Positions 33,828 through 41,694 of a DNA stretch of 64,000 nucleotides are shown here, piece by piece. The notes below the pieces were generated by a model. The model was given only the letters and a program-made list of their open reading frames with translations, did no database searches and was not told the origin of the DNA. This stretch comes from Nocardioides sp. (GTDB lineage Bacteria > Actinomycetota > Actinomycetes > Propionibacteriales > Nocardioidaceae). Positions within the stretch are counted from its first letter, which is position 1. Each line of letters opens with the position of its first letter. Position numbers and translations under genes: made by a program. The stretch covers positions 248,001 through 312,000 of the forward strand of contig NZ_JASEEQ010000003.1 in NCBI RefSeq assembly GCF_030019515.1, given 5' to 3'.

Positions 33828-34999
33828 GCAGCTGGGTGCCCGGGGCGGACGGCTCCGGCTTCGGCGTCGACCACCTGCCGTACGGCGTCTTCTCCCGCCC
33901 CGGCGAGGAGCCCCGGGTCGGCGTCCGCATCGCCGACCAGGTCCTCGACCTGGCCCCGGTCGCGGCGGCCGAGATGCTCGACGTCCACCGCGTCCTCGAG
34001 GCGCGCTCGCTCAACCCGCTGATGGCCGAGGGGCGCCGGGTCCGCGAGTCCGTGCGCGCCTGGGTCGTCGGGCTGCTGAGCGACGAGAGCGAGCGCGACC
34101 TGGTCGAGCCGCACCTCGTGCCGCTCACCGAGGTCGCCCTGCACCTGCCGGTGGAGGTCGCCGACTACGTCGACTTCTACGCGAGCGAGCACCACGCCTC
34201 CAACGTCGGCCGGATCTTCCGCCCGGACGCGGAGCCGCTGCTGCCGAACTGGAAGCACCTGCCGGTCGGCTACCACGGCCGCGCCGGCACCGTCGTCGGC
34301 TCGGGCACGCCCGTCGTCCGCCCGTGCGGGCAGCGCCGCGGCGACCCGGCGCCGACGTACGGCCCCTCGACCCGGCTCGACATCGAGGCCGAGCTCGGCT
34401 TCGTGGTCGGCACGCCGTCGGAGCTCGGGACACCGGTGCCGTACGACGCGTTCGCCGACCACGTGTTCGGCGTGGTCGGCCTCAACGACTGGTCGGCGCG
34501 CGACATCCAGGCCTGGGAGTACGTGCCGCTGGGTCCGTTCCTCGGCAAGTCGTTCGCGACCTCGGTGTCGCACTGGGTCACGCCGCTCGAGGCGCTCGAC
34601 GCAGCGTGGGTCGACCTGCCCGGCCAGGACCCCGAGCCGCTGCCCTACCTCGGCCCCGGCGCCACCCGCGGCCTCGACGTCGACGTCGAGGTGGCCGTCA
34701 ACGGCGAGGTGGTCAGCCGGCCGCCCTACCGCACCATGTACTGGTCGCCCGCGCAGCTGCTGGCGCACCTCACGGTCAACGGCGCGAGCCTGCGCACCGG
34801 TGACCTCTACGCGTCCGGCACCATCAGCGGCCCCGAGCCCGACCAGCGGGGCTCGCTGCTCGAGCTCGGCTGGGGCGCCGACGACGCGTTCCTCGACGAC
34901 GGCGACGAGGTCGTGATCCGCTACGCCGCCCCCGGCACGGCCGGCGGCCGGATCACCCTCGGCGAGGTCGCCGGGGTCGTCGAGCCCGCCCGCACCTGA
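33824..34999 (+). CDS. fahA: Fumarylacetoacetase
   Basis: A 391-residue fumarylacetoacetate hydrolase, which splits fumarylacetoacetate into fumarate and acetoacetate, the last step of the homogentisate pathway. Metal and substrate residues lie in YVDFYASEHHASNVGRIF, PVGYHGRAGTVVGSG, LDIEAELGFVVG and VVGLNDWSARDIQAWEY. The C-terminal segment SGTISGPEPDQRGSLLELGW matches the family. The GTG start overlaps the preceding stop by GTGA. No maleylacetoacetate isomerase gene is seen in the window. Confidence 0.94.
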   Translation: MSSWVPGADGSGFGVDHLPYGVFSRPGEEPRVGVRIADQVLDLAPVAAAEMLDVHRVLEARSLNPLMAEGRRVRESVRAWVVGLLSDESERDLVEPHLVPLTEVALHLPVEVADYVDFYASEHHASNVGRIFRPDAEPLLPNWKHLPVGYHGRAGTVVGSGTPVVRPCGQRRGDPAPTYGPSTRLDIEAELGFVVGTPSELGTPVPYDAFADHVFGVVGLNDWSARDIQAWEYVPLGPFLGKSFATSVSHWVTPLEALDAAWVDLPGQDPEPLPYLGPGATRGLDVDVEVAVNGEVVSRPPYRTMYWSPAQLLAHLTVNGASLRTGDLYASGTISGPEPDQRGSLLELGWGADDAFLDDGDEVVIRYAAPGTAGGRITLGEVAGVVEPART

Positions 35000-35056
35000 G
35001 CCCGATCCCCGATCGGAGGATGCGGCGTACCCGGGACGGGCGCCGGCCGGCGGGGC

Positions 35057-35071
35057 TAGCGTGCCTCCATG
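35057..35071 (+). promoter_or_regulatory. Leaderless promoter of the flavin monooxygenase gene
   Basis: TAGCGT (35057-35062), a six-base spacer, then ATG 35069. Confidence 0.6.
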
Positions 35072-36535
35072 TACGACGGACCACCGGTGGTCGTCGTCGG
35101 GAACGGGCCGGTCGGCCAGACGACCGCGCTGCTCCTGGCCCGCTGGGGCGTCCCGACGATCGTGCTCGACGCCCAGGACCGGCGCACGCCGGTCGGCTCC
35201 CGATCGATCTGCCAGCAGCGCGAGACCCTCGACATCTGGGACTCGGTCGGCGCCGGGCGCGAGATCGCGGACGAGGGCGTGACCTGGCGGGTCGCGCGGA
35301 CCTACTACCGCGAGCACGAGCTGTTCCACCTCGCGTTCGCCGACAGCGGGAGCAGCCCGTTCCCGCCCTGGGTGAACATCGGGCAGGCCCGGGTCGAGCA
35401 GCTGCTCGACGAGCGGATCGCGGAGCAGCCGCTGATCGAGGCCCGATGGGGAACCACCGTCACCGGGATCACCCAGGACCGGGACCGCGCGCGGGTCGAG
35501 ACCACGCACGGCAGCATCGCGACGCCGTACGTCGTCGCCTGCGCCGGCGCCCACGGCGACGTGGCACGACGCGCGGTCGGCGCGGAGTTCGAGGGCCGCA
35601 GCTTCGCGGACCGGTTCCTGATCTGCGACATCCGCTGCGAGCTCCCCGACCGCGAGCTCGAGCGCCGCTTCTACTTCGACCCGGCGTGGAACCCCGGCCG
35701 CCAGGTGCTGATGCACCCGTGCCCGGACTCGACGTACCGCATCGACTGGCAGGTGGCGCCCGAGTTCGACCTCGAGCAGGAGCGGGCGAGCGGCGACCTC
35801 GACCGCCGGATCAGGCGGATCGTCGGCGACCGGGACCACGAGGTCGTGTGGTGCACGGTCTACCGGTTCCACTCCCGCTGTGCGACGACGATGGGCGCGG
35901 GCCGGGTGCTGCTGGCCGGCGACTGCGCGCACCTGGTGGCGCCGTTCGGTGCCCGCGGCCTGAACTCCGGCGTCGCGGACGCCGAGAACGCCGCCTGGCG
36001 GATCGCGTTCGAGCTGCACGGCTGGGGTCGCGGCCTGACACCGGCGTACGACGTCGAGCGCCGCGCGGCCGCACAGGACAACCTGGCGGTCACCACCCGC
36101 ACGATGGACTTCCTCGTCCCGCAGTCCGACGCCGGGTGGGCACACCGGTGCGCAGTGCTCGAGCGCGCGGTCACCGACCCCGAGGCACGCACGCAGATCG
36201 ACTCGGGCCGGCTCTACGCGCCGTTCCGGTACGGCGACCACCCGCACCCGGCGGTCGGGGCGATCCTGCCCGACCACGCCGTCGACGGCGTCCGGCTGCG
36301 CGAGCTGGCCCGGCGCGGGCTGCTCTTGCTCTCGCGCGACCCGGTCCAGGTGCCGGATCTCCCCTTCCCCTGCTCGGCCGTGGCGCTGCCCACGGGACCG
36401 GCCGACGAGCTGGGCCTGACCGCGGGCGAGGCCTGGGTGGTCCGGCCGGACGCGCACGTCGCGGCAGCCCCAGCCCCGGGGGCACTGGGCGAGGCGGTCG
36501 GCTCGCTGCTCGCCGGCCCAGGCCTCAGCCAGTAG
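35069..36535 (+). CDS. FAD-dependent aromatic monooxygenase
   Basis: A 488-residue class A flavoprotein hydroxylase. The dinucleotide fold is VVVVGNGPVGQTTALLLARW, and the second FAD motif is GDCAHLVAPFGARGLNSG followed by VADAENAAWRIA. This is the pattern of MhpA/PobA-like phenolic hydroxylases, which add a hydroxyl group ortho or para to an existing one. Standing beside hmgA and fahA, it may make homogentisate or a related dihydroxy compound from a hydroxyphenyl acid; that is inference. It has its own TAGCGT promoter, so it is not strictly in the fahA transcript. Confidence 0.85.
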   Translation: MYDGPPVVVVGNGPVGQTTALLLARWGVPTIVLDAQDRRTPVGSRSICQQRETLDIWDSVGAGREIADEGVTWRVARTYYREHELFHLAFADSGSSPFPPWVNIGQARVEQLLDERIAEQPLIEARWGTTVTGITQDRDRARVETTHGSIATPYVVACAGAHGDVARRAVGAEFEGRSFADRFLICDIRCELPDRELERRFYFDPAWNPGRQVLMHPCPDSTYRIDWQVAPEFDLEQERASGDLDRRIRRIVGDRDHEVVWCTVYRFHSRCATTMGAGRVLLAGDCAHLVAPFGARGLNSGVADAENAAWRIAFELHGWGRGLTPAYDVERRAAAQDNLAVTTRTMDFLVPQSDAGWAHRCAVLERAVTDPEARTQIDSGRLYAPFRYGDHPHPAVGAILPDHAVDGVRLRELARRGLLLLSRDPVQVPDLPFPCSAVALPTGPADELGLTAGEAWVVRPDAHVAAAPAPGALGEAVGSLLAGPGLSQ

Positions 36536-36604
36536 GCGAGTCCGCCTCGGCCAGCACGGCTCGGGCGCGGCGTGACCCCGGCCCGCCAGCACACCCACCA
36601 CCGG

Positions 36605-36619
36605 TAGCGTGATGGCGTG
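36605..36619 (+). promoter_or_regulatory. Leaderless promoter of the metallophosphoesterase gene
   Basis: TAGCGT (36605-36610), a six-base spacer, then GTG 36617. Confidence 0.6.
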
Positions 36620-37558
36620 CAGCTCGGCCAGTACCCCGCACCCGGCCACGTGGTCGCCCACGTCAGCGACCCGCACCTCCTGGCAGGCGGCGCCCGGCAG
36701 TACGGCGTCATCGACACCGAGGCCCGTCTCCGGCTCGCGCTGACCCGGCTCTCCCGGCTCGACGCGCCGCCACAGGCGCTGGTGTTCACCGGCGACCTCG
36801 CCGACAAGGCCGAACCCGCGGCGTACGCCCGCCTGCGCGAGCTCGTCGAGCCCGCCGCCGCGGACCTGGGCGCGGCGGTCGTGTGGGTGATGGGCAACCA
36901 CGACGAGCGCGCGGCGTACGCGCGCGGCCTGTTCGGCTCGGACGCCACGGAGCAGGACGCGGCCCAGGACCGCGTGCACGAGGTCGCGGGGCTGCGGATC
37001 GTGTCGCTGGACACGAGCGTCCCCGGCTACCACCACGGGGAGCTGACCGACGACCAGCTCGCGTGGCTGGCCGACGTGCTCGCCGTCCCGGCACCGCACG
37101 GCACCCTGCTCGCCCTGCACCACCCCCCGATCCCGATCCCGATGATGCCGGCAGCCGCGGTCATCGAGCTGCTCGACCAGCACCGGCTCGCCGAGGTGAT
37201 CACCGGCACCGACGTGCGCTGCATCCTGGGCGGGCACCTCCACTACTCGACGTACTCCACGTTCGCCGGCATCCCGGTCTCCGTCGCGTCCGCGACCTGC
37301 TACACCTCCGATCCCGCGCCGGTCGAGCGGTTCGTCTCCGGCGTCGACGGGCACCAGGCCATCACGATGGTGCACCTCTACGACGACCGGATCGTCCACA
37401 CCGTGGTGCCGGTCGACGAGGCACCCGAGGTCAGCGGCTTCCCCGCCGACGTAGGCGCCCAGATCGAGGCGCTGACCCGCGAGCAGCGACGCGACCTGGT
37501 CTCCCGCAAGGACTCTCCCCTGTACACCGGCGAGCTCGACGCCCCCGGGCACACCTGA
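36617..37558 (+). CDS. Calcineurin-like metallophosphoesterase (CpdA-like)
   Basis: A 313-residue metallophosphoesterase with the complete di-metal motif set: SDPHL, FTGDLAD, MGNHDERAAY, ALHHPPIP and GGHLHYSTY. The order and spacing fit the cyclic-nucleotide phosphodiesterase (CpdA/Icc, Rv0805-like) class III group, so cyclic AMP hydrolysis is possible, though this family is catalytically broad. The C-terminal 40 residues are polar. It is independently transcribed from a TAGCGT promoter. Confidence 0.88.
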   Translation: MQLGQYPAPGHVVAHVSDPHLLAGGARQYGVIDTEARLRLALTRLSRLDAPPQALVFTGDLADKAEPAAYARLRELVEPAAADLGAAVVWVMGNHDERAAYARGLFGSDATEQDAAQDRVHEVAGLRIVSLDTSVPGYHHGELTDDQLAWLADVLAVPAPHGTLLALHHPPIPIPMMPAAAVIELLDQHRLAEVITGTDVRCILGGHLHYSTYSTFAGIPVSVASATCYTSDPAPVERFVSGVDGHQAITMVHLYDDRIVHTVVPVDEAPEVSGFPADVGAQIEALTREQRRDLVSRKDSPLYTGELDAPGHT

Positions 37559-37620
37559 GCGCCGATCCGACCCGCCTACCGGCCGCTCGCGAGGATGGCC
37601 GGGCGTACCCAGGCCGGTGC

Positions 37621-37635
37621 TATGGTCCGGCCATG
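37621..37635 (+). promoter_or_regulatory. Leaderless promoter of a 51-codon ORF
   Basis: TATGGT (37621-37626), a six-base spacer, then ATG 37633. Confidence 0.5.
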
Positions 37636-37788
37636 GCACCGATCTTCGAGGTACGACAGGCGACGGCTGAGCCGTCCCACCTGCCGTCCGGTGCCGCCCT
37701 CCTCGCGATCGAGCTGAGCGAGATCGCCCGCGGCATCCGCGGCCTCGACGTCCTGCGTCGCAGCGTCGACCGCGCCCCGCCCGCCTGA
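37633..37788 (+). CDS. Small hypothetical protein (51 aa)
   Basis: A 51-codon ORF starting MAPIFEVRQATAEPS and continuing with a possible amphipathic helix (AALLAIELSEIARGIRG). The main support is the -10 hexamer TATGGT exactly six bases before the ATG, the same arrangement used by neighbouring real genes. It has no recognisable domain. It could alternatively be the 5' end of a longer transcript leading to the zinc-finger genes. Confidence 0.5.
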   Translation: MAPIFEVRQATAEPSHLPSGAALLAIELSEIARGIRGLDVLRRSVDRAPPA

Positions 37789-37886
37789 CGGCAGCTGCAC
37801 CAACTCAGGTCACCCAGCTCCTCAGGCCAGCGGTCCCGTCCCGACCGGACCGCCGCTTCGGCCTACCCCGGAGACAGGAGTATCCG

Positions 37887-38240
37887 ATGCGGGATCATCC
37901 AGGGCTCGTTCACGCAGGACCCAGGCGGTCCGGCTCCGGCGCCGCCGCCCCGGCGGACCCGGGCCAGGCCCTCGAGCGGATCGCGGCCGACCTCGAGGTC
38001 GCCGCGACCACTCGCGAGGCGCAGCTGAAGGCGCTGCCTGCGGCCACCACCCCGGTCGCCGTAGCGCACCGGGAGAGCGTCCAGCGGATCCTGGCGGCCA
38101 TCCGGGCCGCCCAGGCAGAGCTGGCAGAGCTGGCAGCCGGCACGTACGGCAGCTGCCACCGGTGCGGAGGCCGTGCGGACCTCGACCTGGCGCTGTCCCG
38201 GCCCTGGTCGCCCCTGTGCGGCCCCTGCGCCCTTCGCTGA
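37887..38240 (+). CDS. DksA/TraR-type zinc-finger protein, copy 1
   Basis: A 117-residue protein: a predicted helical region (ALERIAADLEVAATTREAQL through VQRILAAIRAAQAELAELA) followed by a C4 zinc finger at the C-terminus, GTYGSCHRCGG...PLCGPC. The layout (coiled helices, then a GTxGxCxxC finger) is that of DksA/TraR proteins, which bind RNA polymerase secondary channels. It lacks the DksA coiled-coil-tip acidic pair, so a regulatory role on RNA polymerase is not established. ATG 37887 has AGGAG upstream. It is the first of three tandem paralogues. Confidence 0.75.
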   Translation: MRDHPGLVHAGPRRSGSGAAAPADPGQALERIAADLEVAATTREAQLKALPAATTPVAVAHRESVQRILAAIRAAQAELAELAAGTYGSCHRCGGRADLDLALSRPWSPLCGPCALR

Positions 38241-38335
38241 CGGCCCCCGCCGTCCCACTCACCCGGCCACCACACGCACCACGCCCACCACCCGGGGCCC
38301 GCTCGGGCACGGCCCCATCCCTGGGAGGGAATGTC

Positions 38336-38770
38336 ATGAAGTCCGACCTCGTCGCCACCACCACCGACCGCCGAGGACGCCGAGACCGCCGAGACCGCAA
38401 GCGGGAACGCCGGGTCAGCGAGCGCCCCGAGTGGTTCGAGCTCGACCTCTTCGCACCGCCGTCGAAGCCCGGATCGCGGTTCGACGACACCGTCGCGCTC
38501 CCGATCGACGCACCCCGCCGGCTGGACGCCGTCGCGGCAGCGGCCGGCCTGCGGCTGCGCTCCCTGCCGGAGCCGCACGAGCTGGGGGAGCGCACGATCG
38601 CCTACCGGGCGCGGCTGCAGCAGGTGCTGCGCGAGGCCGCCGCAGCCTCGGCCCGGCTGGCCGCCGGCACCTACGGCCGCTGCCTGGAGTGCTCCTCGCC
38701 GATCTCGCTCGCCCTGCTGACCCAACGCCCGTGGGCCCCGCGCTGCGTGTACTGCGCACTCGACATCTGA
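38336..38770 (+). CDS. DksA/TraR-type zinc-finger protein, copy 2
   Basis: A 144-residue paralogue with a highly basic N-terminus (RRGRRDRRDRKRERRVSER), a unique middle segment (WFELDLFAPPSKPGSRFDD), a helical stretch (YRARLQQVLREAAAASARLA) and the C4 finger GTYGRCLECSS...RCVYC. ATG 38336 has a strong GGGAGGG ribosome site; an earlier frame-compatible start at 38162 lies inside copy 1. It begins 95 bases after copy 1. The basic tail could bind nucleic acid. Confidence 0.75.
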   Translation: MKSDLVATTTDRRGRRDRRDRKRERRVSERPEWFELDLFAPPSKPGSRFDDTVALPIDAPRRLDAVAAAAGLRLRSLPEPHELGERTIAYRARLQQVLREAAAASARLAAGTYGRCLECSSPISLALLTQRPWAPRCVYCALDI

Positions 38771-38808
38771 CCGGCCCGCGCCACCGACGAACCGAGAGGG
38801 GACACCCG

Positions 38809-39087
38809 ATGACCGCCCAGCCCGCCTACGACTTCGAGTCACTGCTGATCGAGGCCGCCGCAACCCGAGACGTGCAGCTGCAGAGCCTTCCCGACGCGCA
38901 GGACGACCCCGTCGTCGCCGTCCAGCGGAGCGCGCTGAGGCAGACCCTGGCGGAGATCACCGCGGCCCGCGGCCGGCTCGCGGACGGGACGTTCGGGACC
39001 TGCACGGCGTGCAGCCAGGACATCCCGGCCGACCGGCTCGAGTTCCGGCCCTGGGCCGGCACCTGCGTGAGCTGCGTGGGGCGGTGA
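38809..39087 (+). CDS. DksA/TraR-type zinc-finger protein, copy 3
   Basis: A 92-residue paralogue consisting almost entirely of the helical region (RSALRQTLAEITAARGRLAD) and the C4 finger GTFGTCTACSQ...TCVSC. ATG 38809 has GAGAGGGG upstream. It is 38 bases after copy 2, and its stop lies next to the start of the DadA-like oxidase, so all four may be co-transcribed. Shared residues in all three fingers are LAxGTxGxCxxC, RPW and CxxC. Confidence 0.75.
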   Translation: MTAQPAYDFESLLIEAAATRDVQLQSLPDAQDDPVVAVQRSALRQTLAEITAARGRLADGTFGTCTACSQDIPADRLEFRPWAGTCVSCVGR

Positions 39088-39092
39088 CGGCG

Positions 39093-40451
39093 ATGAGCGG
39101 AAGGGGCACCCGGGGCCGCTTGACGGCCGGAGCGACGCGGGCGCTGCGCCCGGGTCCGACCGCTCCGCCGCGCGAGGTGGCCGTCGTCGGTGCCGGCATC
39201 GTCGGGCTCAGCGTCGCCTGGTTCCTCCAGGAGCGCGGCGCGACCGTCACGGTGTACGACGCCGACCACGCCGCGAGCGGCGCCTCCTGGGGCAACGCCG
39301 GCTGGCTCACGCCGGCGCTCACCGCACCGCTGCCCGAGCCGGACGTCCTCAGGTACGGCCTGGCCTCGGTCCTCAAGCCGTCCTCGCCCGTCTACGTCCC
39401 GCCGCGCCTCGACCCGGCCCTGTGGCGGTTCCTCGGCGGGTTCGCCCGGCACTGCACCACCCGGCACTGGCAGAGCGGCATGGCGGCGTACGCACCGGTG
39501 AACCGGCTCGCGATCCGGGCCTTCGAGGACCTCGCCGACGCCGAGGCCACGCCGCGCCCGCACCGGGCGAAGCCGTTCGTGGCCGGCTACCGCACCACGA
39601 GCGAGGCGTCGGCGCTGCTCCACGAGCTCCGGCGCATCGAGTTGGCGGGCCAGCCGGTCCACTACGACTACCTCACCGGGCCGCAGGTCCAGCAGGCGCA
39701 GCCGGGCCTGAGCGCCGAGGTCGGGGCCGCCGTGCTCCTCCACGCGCAGCGCTACATCCACCCGCCGAACTTCGTGCGCGCCTTGGCCCGCTCCGTCATC
39801 GAGCGCGGCGGCAAGCTGCGAGAGTTGGTGCGGGTCGAGGAGGTCACCACCGAGCGGAACGCGGCCTGGGTCGTCGACAGCAGCGGGGGCCGGCACCGCC
39901 ACGACGCCGTGGTCCTCGCCACCGGTGCGAGCCTGAGCCGGCTCGCGCGGCCGTTCGGGGTCACCCGGTGGGTGCAGGCCGGCCGCGGCTACTCGTTCAC
40001 CGTCACCGGCGATCGGGTCCCCGACGGCCCGGTGTACTTCCCACAGCAGCGGGTCGCCTGCACCCCCCTGCACGAGCCGGTCAACCCGATCGGAGACCCG
40101 CCGTACGGCGAGGAGGGCGTCCCGCTGCTCCGGGTCGCCGGGATGATGGAGTTCCGCCGGCCCGACGAGGAGCTCGACCGGCGCCGGATCCGCGCCATCG
40201 TGGAGGCGGCCCGTCCCCTGCTCGGCGGCGTCGACCTCGACCACCGCCACGACGAGTGGGTCGGCTCCCGCCCGTGCACCGCCGACGGCCTCCCGCTCAT
40301 CGGCTCGACCAGCTCGTCCCGGGTCTTCGTGGCCGGCGGGCACGGCATGTGGGGAGTGGCGCTCGGGCCGGTGACCGGGAAGCTCCTCGCCGAGCAGATC
40401 ACCACCGGCACCGCCCCCGAGGAGCTGCGGCCGTTCGACCCGCTGCGCTGA
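39093..40451 (+). CDS. DadA-like FAD-dependent amino acid oxidoreductase
   Basis: A 452-residue DAO-fold flavoprotein. The dinucleotide motif is VAVVGAGIVGLSVAWFLQERG, with the conserved GASWGNAGWLTPALTAPLP that marks the D-amino acid dehydrogenase (DadA) group; the C-terminus has GSRPCTADGLPLIG and FVAGGHGMWGVALGPVTGKLLAE. It probably oxidatively deaminates D-amino acids or a related amine, passing electrons to the respiratory chain. Its start is ATG 39093, or GTG 39084 overlapping the preceding stop as GTGA. A hairpin terminator follows at 40480-40501. Confidence 0.87.
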   Translation: MSGRGTRGRLTAGATRALRPGPTAPPREVAVVGAGIVGLSVAWFLQERGATVTVYDADHAASGASWGNAGWLTPALTAPLPEPDVLRYGLASVLKPSSPVYVPPRLDPALWRFLGGFARHCTTRHWQSGMAAYAPVNRLAIRAFEDLADAEATPRPHRAKPFVAGYRTTSEASALLHELRRIELAGQPVHYDYLTGPQVQQAQPGLSAEVGAAVLLHAQRYIHPPNFVRALARSVIERGGKLRELVRVEEVTTERNAAWVVDSSGGRHRHDAVVLATGASLSRLARPFGVTRWVQAGRGYSFTVTGDRVPDGPVYFPQQRVACTPLHEPVNPIGDPPYGEEGVPLLRVAGMMEFRRPDEELDRRRIRAIVEAARPLLGGVDLDHRHDEWVGSRPCTADGLPLIGSTSSSRVFVAGGHGMWGVALGPVTGKLLAEQITTGTAPEELRPFDPLR

Positions 40452-40479
40452 TCCGCGCGGCAGCCGCCGAAACGCACGA

Positions 40480-40501
40480 GACCCCCACCGCGGTGGGGGT
40501 C
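40480..40501. terminator. Bidirectional terminator
   Basis: Near-perfect palindrome with stem GACCCCCAC / GTGGGGGTC and a short CGCG-rich loop, between the DadA-like gene (+) and tRNA-Tyr (-). It can end transcripts from both sides. Confidence 0.75.
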
Positions 40502-40523
40502 AGGCGCCTGGAGCTGCGTCCAG

Positions 40524-40605
40524 TGGCAGGTGAAGGATTCGAACCTTCGAAGGCAAAGCCGACGGATTTACAGTCCGCTCCCATTGGCCGCTCGGGCAAC
40601 CTGCC
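40524..40605 (-). tRNA. tRNA-Tyr (GTA)
   Basis: An 82-nt tRNA with acceptor GGCAGGT / ACCTGCC, a long variable arm as expected for class II tRNAs, anticodon GTA in the loop CTGTAAA, and T arm AAGGTTCGAATCCTT. CCA is not encoded. Confidence 0.95.
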
Positions 40606-40724
40606 GGGATGCTGCGCCGGGGCCGTTTGGCCCAGCGGCAACTTGGCGAAACAATAGCGCAGCCGTCATGGCAGACGAAAACCTCAGCGCCCTCCCTGGG
40701 CGCCGCAGACGACAGGAGTGCACC

Positions 40725-41216
40725 ATGGCCGACTCGTCGTTCGACATCGTGAGCAAGATCGACCGTCAGGAGGTCGACAACGCCCTGGGGCAGACGGCCC
40801 GCGAGATCGCGACGCGCTTCGACTTCAAGGGCACCGGCGCCACCATCGAGTGGCAGGGCGAGCACGCGATCGAGATCTCTGCCTCGGCCGACGACCGGGC
40901 CAACGCGGTGCTCGACGTCTTCAAGACCAAGCTGATCAAGCGCGACGTGAGCCTCAAGGTGCTCGACGCCTCCGAGCCCCGCCCGTCCGGCCAGCAGAGC
41001 AAGATCGCCATCGCACTGAAGGAGGGCATCTCCTCGGAGGATGCCAAGAAGGTCTCCAAGCTGATCCGCGACGAGGGCCCCAAGGGCGTGAAGGCGCAGA
41101 TCCAGGGCGACGAGCTGCGCGTCTCCTCCAAGAAGCGCGACGACCTGCAGGCCGTGATCGCCCTGGTCAAGCAGCAGGACTACGACTTCGCGGTGCAGTT
41201 CACCAACTACCGCTGA
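40725..41216 (+). CDS. yajQ: YajQ-family nucleotide-binding protein
   Basis: A 163-residue YajQ protein: starts [20 protein letters not shown], contains [14 protein letters not shown] and [19 protein letters not shown], and ends [14 protein letters not shown]. YajQ proteins bind nucleotides; in some bacteria they are cyclic-di-GMP effectors. ATG 40725 has AGGAG and gives the family start; an in-frame ATG at 40668 would add 19 residues and is less likely. It is divergent from tRNA-Tyr. Confidence 0.93.
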   Translation: MADSSFDIVSKIDRQEVDNALGQTAREIATRFDFKGTGATIEWQGEHAIEISASADDRANAVLDVFKTKLIKRDVSLKVLDASEPRPSGQQSKIAIALKEGISSEDAKKVSKLIRDEGPKGVKAQIQGDELRVSSKKRDDLQAVIALVKQQDYDFAVQFTNYR

Positions 41217-41694
41217 GCGCGTCGACCCCGCCCGTCCGGGCGCACCCGAGCAGGCCGGGGCTCGGCCCCGGGCCGAGCCTGGGCCGGCGGTGCGCCAGCA
41301 ACCCACCTACGCCGGCATTCGGTTGCCCCGACACCGCCCGCCCGACCACACCCGACGCCTGCCGCCTCACACGGGTCGCCACCACCGCGGGAACGACGGC
41401 GGTACCCGGGGCCGGGGTCACCCACTCCAAGGGCGCCGGTTTGCTCGTCGCCGACATCTGGACCAGTCGACGGATGTGGCATGGCTCACTCATCCACCGA
41501 GAGAGACTGGTTCGGTGGCACCGGGCCCACGGCTATCGTGGGAATCCGCGCAACCCGACCGGATTCAACCAAAACTGGAACGTGTTCTAGTTACGGTCGC
41601 GGCGCGAGTACGATCGGCGGGGTGCCCGTGGGCCGGTTCTCCCGCCGCGCAAGCGTGAGGCAACCAGGGAAGAACCAGGAAGTAGGCGCGCGCC
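41217..41694. other. 478-base non-coding stretch upstream of korA
   Basis: No convincing gene on either strand. It contains an inverted repeat, GAATCCG (41542-41548) and CGGATTC (41560-41566), a palindrome GAACGTGTTC (41578-41587), and a -10-like TACGAT (41609-41614) that would give korA a leader of about 75 bases. The rest shows nothing notable. Confidence 0.6.

Noticed and set aside
33068..37639. A minus-strand open frame of over 1500 codons antisense to four genes
   Set aside because: Composition is Arg/Asp/Val-rich without domains, and the opposite strand encodes recognisable enzymes; it is a high-GC artefact.
41578..41587. GAACGTGTTC as a LexA box
   Set aside because: The actinobacterial LexA site has GAAC and GTTC separated by four bases; here the gap is two.
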